A stretch of DNA of 8,459 nucleotides from an uncultured Duganella sp. (GTDB lineage: Bacteria; Pseudomonadota; Gammaproteobacteria; Burkholderiales; Burkholderiaceae), in the NCBI GenBank assembly GCA_946482335.1, contig CAMLRG010000225.1, positions 1-8,459 of the forward strand, written 5' to 3'. The notes beneath the pieces are model-generated. The model was not told the origin of the DNA and searched no databases. It saw only the letters and a list, made by a program, of their open reading frames with translations. The translations under genes and the position numbers were made by a program. Below, one piece after another: positions 6,633 through 8,459 of the stretch (position 1 is the stretch's first letter; the number at the start of each line of letters is the position of its first letter).

Positions 6633-7946
6633 TTATTCGCTGGTTGCCGCCAGGGCTGGTTCAGGGGCTGGCTGGACGGGCGCCGACGGCGACGGGTTGG
6701 CCAGTTCGCGCTGCATGGTGTCCATGTCCAGTTCGCCTTCCCACTTGGCCACCACCACGGCGGCCACGCCGTTGCCGACGAAGTTGGTGAGGGCGCGGCA
6801 TTCGCTCATGAAGCGATCGATGCCGAGGATCAGGGCCATGCCGGCCACCGGGATGGTCGGCACCACGGCCAGGGTCGCGGCCAGGGTGATGAAGCCGGCG
6901 CCGGTGATGCCGGAGGCGCCTTTCGAGGTCAGCATGGCCACGCCGAGGATGGTCAGCTGCTGCATCAGGGTCAGGTCGGTGTTGGTGGCCTGGGCCACGA
7001 ACAGCGCCGCCATGGTCATGTAGATATTGGTGCCGTCCAGGTTGAACGAGTAGCCGGTCGGGACCACCAGGCCGACCACCGGCTTGGAAGCGCCCAGCTT
7101 TTCCAGCTTGCGCATCAGCGATGGCAGCGCGCTTTCCGAGGACGAGGTGCCGAGCACGATCAGCAATTCTTCCTTGATGTAGGAAATGAAGCGGGTGATC
7201 GAGAAGCCGGTGTACTTGGCGATGGCTCCCAGCACCAGGAACACGAACAGCGCGCAAGTCAGGTAGAACGAGCCCATCAGCTTGGCCAGCGGCAGCAGCG
7301 AATCGATGCCGTACTTGCCGATGGTGAAGGCCATGGCGCCGAAGGCGCCGATCGGGGCGGCCTTCATGATGATGTTGACCATGCCGAAGAAGGCGTGCGA
7401 CACCTCATCGATCAGCTTGACGACCGGACGGCCGCGCTCGCCGAGCGCTGCCAGGGCGAAGCCGAACAGGCAGGCCACCAGCAGCACTTGCAGGATGTCG
7501 CCCTTGGCGAAGGCATCGATCACCGTGTTGGGGATGATGTTCAGCACGAAGTCGGTGGTGGTCTGCGCCTTGGCCTTCTCGGTGTACTGGGCGATGGCCT
7601 TGGTATCGAGCGTGTGCGGGTCGGCGTTGAAGCCGGCGCCGGGCTGCATGAAGTTGGCAACGGCGAGGCCGATCACCAGGGCAAAGGTGGAGACGATTTC
7701 GAAGTAGAGCAGGGCTTTGCCGCCGACACGGCCGATTTTCTTCACGTCCTGCATGCCGGCGATGCCGCTCACCACGGTGCAGAAGATGACCGGGGCAATG
7801 ATCATTTTGATCAGTTTGATGAAGCCGTCGCCCAGCGGTTTCATGGCCACGGCGTCGGCCGGCAGGTAGATGCCGAGCATGACGCCGCAGAAAATGGCGA
7901 ACAGGACCTGTACGTACAGGATTTTGTAGAAGGGTTTCTTTTCCAT
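6633..7946 (-). CDS. dctA: C4-dicarboxylate:cation symporter DctA
   Basis: A 437-residue inner-membrane transporter of the DAACS/glutamate transporter family, close to the roughly 430 residues usual for DctA. It imports succinate, fumarate and malate with protons or sodium. The N-terminus [26 protein letters not shown] and the following [24 protein letters not shown] are classic DctA. The serine-rich hairpin motif GTSSSES lies at 266-272, and the substrate and cation motif NLDGTN at 302-307 (D304). Further hairpin and helix segments run through [21 protein letters not shown] and [18 protein letters not shown]. The C-terminal tail is rich in Pro and Ala. GAGG eight bases before the ATG supports the start. 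It has its own terminator, and a repeat-bearing upstream region that may hold an operator. It appears monocistronic. Confidence 0.97.
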   Translation of the reverse strand: MEKKPFYKILYVQVLFAIFCGVMLGIYLPADAVAMKPLGDGFIKLIKMIIAPVIFCTVVSGIAGMQDVKKIGRVGGKALLYFEIVSTFALVIGLAVANFMQPGAGFNADPHTLDTKAIAQYTEKAKAQTTTDFVLNIIPNTVIDAFAKGDILQVLLVACLFGFALAALGERGRPVVKLIDEVSHAFFGMVNIIMKAAPIGAFGAMAFTIGKYGIDSLLPLAKLMGSFYLTCALFVFLVLGAIAKYTGFSITRFISYIKEELLIVLGTSSSESALPSLMRKLEKLGASKPVVGLVVPTGYSFNLDGTNIYMTMAALFVAQATNTDLTLMQQLTILGVAMLTSKGASGITGAGFITLAATLAVVPTIPVAGMALILGIDRFMSECRALTNFVGNGVAAVVVAKWEGELDMDTMQRELANPSPSAPVQPAPEPALAATSE

Positions 7947-8004
7947 GGTGAGGGCCTCGTTTGTCTCCGAATGTCCGCATCATGGCAAAGGGGTTGTCTT
8001 GCGA

Positions 8005-8038
8005 CTATTGTGAATATCCCTATTGTGGAAAACCACAA
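8005..8038. promoter_or_regulatory. Candidate operator upstream of dctA
   Basis: Two exact copies of CTATTGTG (8005-8012 and 8020-8027) are spaced 15 bp apart, and the second runs into a perfect inverted repeat TTGTGGAAAACCACAA (8023-8038). The site lies about 60-90 bp before the dctA ATG, in the only AT-richer part of this intergenic region. That fits a regulator binding site, since dctA genes are commonly controlled by two-component systems, but the regulator is not identifiable here. I could not pick a convincing promoter for dctA. Confidence 0.45.
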
Positions 8039-8135
8039 CCGGTCAACCGGGGTCAGACCCAAAGGGTCAGACCCCTGGCCAGCGGCCGCCGCGTGCTTGG
8101 TGTCAGGCCCTTCGGGCCTGACACCGGTTTACCGG
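8039..8135. repeat. REP-like palindrome mosaic between hbdH-like gene and dctA
   Basis: Several palindromes lie in series. CCGGTCAACCGG (8039-8050) is followed by two copies of the odd palindrome GGGTCAGACCC (8050-8060 and 8064-8074) separated by AAA. After a GC-rich spacer containing GCGGCCGC comes a perfect 12-bp stem with a TTC loop (8099-8110 with 8114-8125, outer arm GGTGTCAGG). A second CCGGTNNACCGG unit (8124-8135) ends three bases before the dehydrogenase stop. The 14-mer CCTGACACCGGTTT at 8117-8130 recurs exactly at 46-59. The hairpin could also terminate the dehydrogenase transcript, but it lacks a T run on the minus strand. It fits a bacterial dispersed repeat (REP/BIME type); no transposase gene is present here. 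Confidence 0.8.
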
Positions 8136-8137
8136 TT

Positions 8138-8459
8138 TTACTGTGCCACCCAGCCCCCATCCATATTCCACGCCACGCCGCGCATCTGCCGCGCCGCATC
8201 GGAGCACAGGAACACTGCCATCGCCCCCAGTTCTTCGGGCGTCACAAATTCGCCGGAAGGCTGCTTCTCGGCCAGCAGCGCCGCCTTGGCCGCCTCATTG
8301 GACAAACCTTCCTTCTCCGCCCGCGCATCGACCTGCTTCTGCACCAGTGGCGTCAGCACCCAGCCCGGGCAGATCGCATTGCAGGTGACCCCGGTCCTGG
8401 CCGTCTCCAGCGCGGTTGCCTTGGTAAAGCCCACCAGCCCATGTTTGGCCGCGACGTAA
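8138..8459 (-). CDS. D-3-hydroxybutyrate dehydrogenase, C-terminal part (cut by window edge)
   Basis: The last 106 residues of a classical short-chain dehydrogenase; the N-terminal NAD-binding half lies beyond the window. The visible part opens with YVAAKHGLVGFTKATALETA, which holds the catalytic Tyr (codon 8456-8458) and Lys (8444-8446) of the YxxxK motif. It continues with NAICPGWVLTPLV, as in the substrate-side loop, then EKQPSGEFVTPEELGAMAVFLCSDAA and the C-terminus GVAWNMDGGWVAQ. This pattern matches bacterial 3-hydroxybutyrate dehydrogenases (BdhA/HbdH, about 260 residues), which interconvert 3-hydroxybutyrate and acetoacetate with NAD, often in polyhydroxybutyrate turnover. A GTG at 8432-8434 is an internal valine, not the start. 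Another SDR specificity is possible but less likely. Confidence 0.9.
   Translation of the reverse strand, partial: YVAAKHGLVGFTKATALETARTGVTCNAICPGWVLTPLVQKQVDARAEKEGLSNEAAKAALLAEKQPSGEFVTPEELGAMAVFLCSDAARQMRGVAWNMDGGWVAQ

Noticed and set aside
8050..8074. The repeated GGGTCAGACCC as a CRISPR array
   Set aside because: Only two 11-bp units with a 3-bp gap, no spacers of normal size and no cas genes.
7395..8459. Plus-strand open frame spanning dctA antisense, the repeat mosaic and the dehydrogenase antisense
   Set aside because: It runs through two real minus-strand genes and a palindrome cluster, with His/Gly/Asp-rich shadow composition and no recognisable domain.
1..8459. A previously undescribed biological system
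   Set aside because: Every gene belongs to a well-known family (type IV minor pilins, PilY1, DctA, short-chain dehydrogenase) in a familiar arrangement; only details of repeats and protein tails are unusual.

Overview
The window reads as ordinary chromosome from a GC-rich betaproteobacterium. The best guess is an Oxalobacteraceae relative (Massilia, Janthinobacterium or Duganella type), based on the minor-pilin cluster architecture, the dctA and 3-hydroxybutyrate dehydrogenase sequences, and the palindromes with GTCAGAC and GGTGTCAGG cores. This placement is inference from pattern recognition, not a database match. All genes lie on the minus strand, so transcription runs from right to left.

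In order of transcription: (1) The right edge (8138-8459) holds the C-terminal 106 residues of a short-chain dehydrogenase that looks like D-3-hydroxybutyrate dehydrogenase. (2) A 97-bp mosaic of palindromes (8039-8135) follows. (3) A candidate operator region (8005-8038) precedes dctA, a complete C4-dicarboxylate symporter gene (6633-7946). (4) dctA ends at a strong intrinsic terminator (6575-6612). (5) A near-consensus sigma-70 promoter (6510-6538) then starts a six-gene type IV pilus minor-pilin operon: a PilE-like pilin, a FimT/GspH-type pilin, pilV, pilW, pilX and pilY1 (6479 down to 94). (6) The operon ends in a hairpin directly abutting the pilY1 stop (61-91), followed by a perfect 46-bp palindrome at the left edge (1-46).

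The pilus genes are tightly packed, with gaps of 4 to 12 nt and one 4-nt overlap, and three stop codons are embedded in the next gene's Shine-Dalgarno sequence. Five products carry prepilin peptidase signals; the sixth, PilY1, is a large secreted adhesin and tip protein with its own signal peptide. By analogy with Pseudomonas and Myxococcus, the minor pilins and PilY1 should form the priming and tip complex of a retractile type IV pilus used in twitching, adhesion and surface sensing. The pilus motors, secretin and major pilin are not in this window. dctA and the dehydrogenase belong to carbon metabolism (uptake of succinate, malate and fumarate; turnover of 3-hydroxybutyrate, which may come from polyhydroxybutyrate) and have no evident link to the pilus beyond adjacency.

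I found no convincing new biological system. The points most worth a second look are the two sets of related palindromes just downstream of gene ends, a PilE-like pilin with no cysteine, calcium-loop signatures in three pilus-tip proteins, and a polyglycine tract with a cysteine-containing tail at the PilY1 C-terminus. No stretch over 300 bases lacks a gene.
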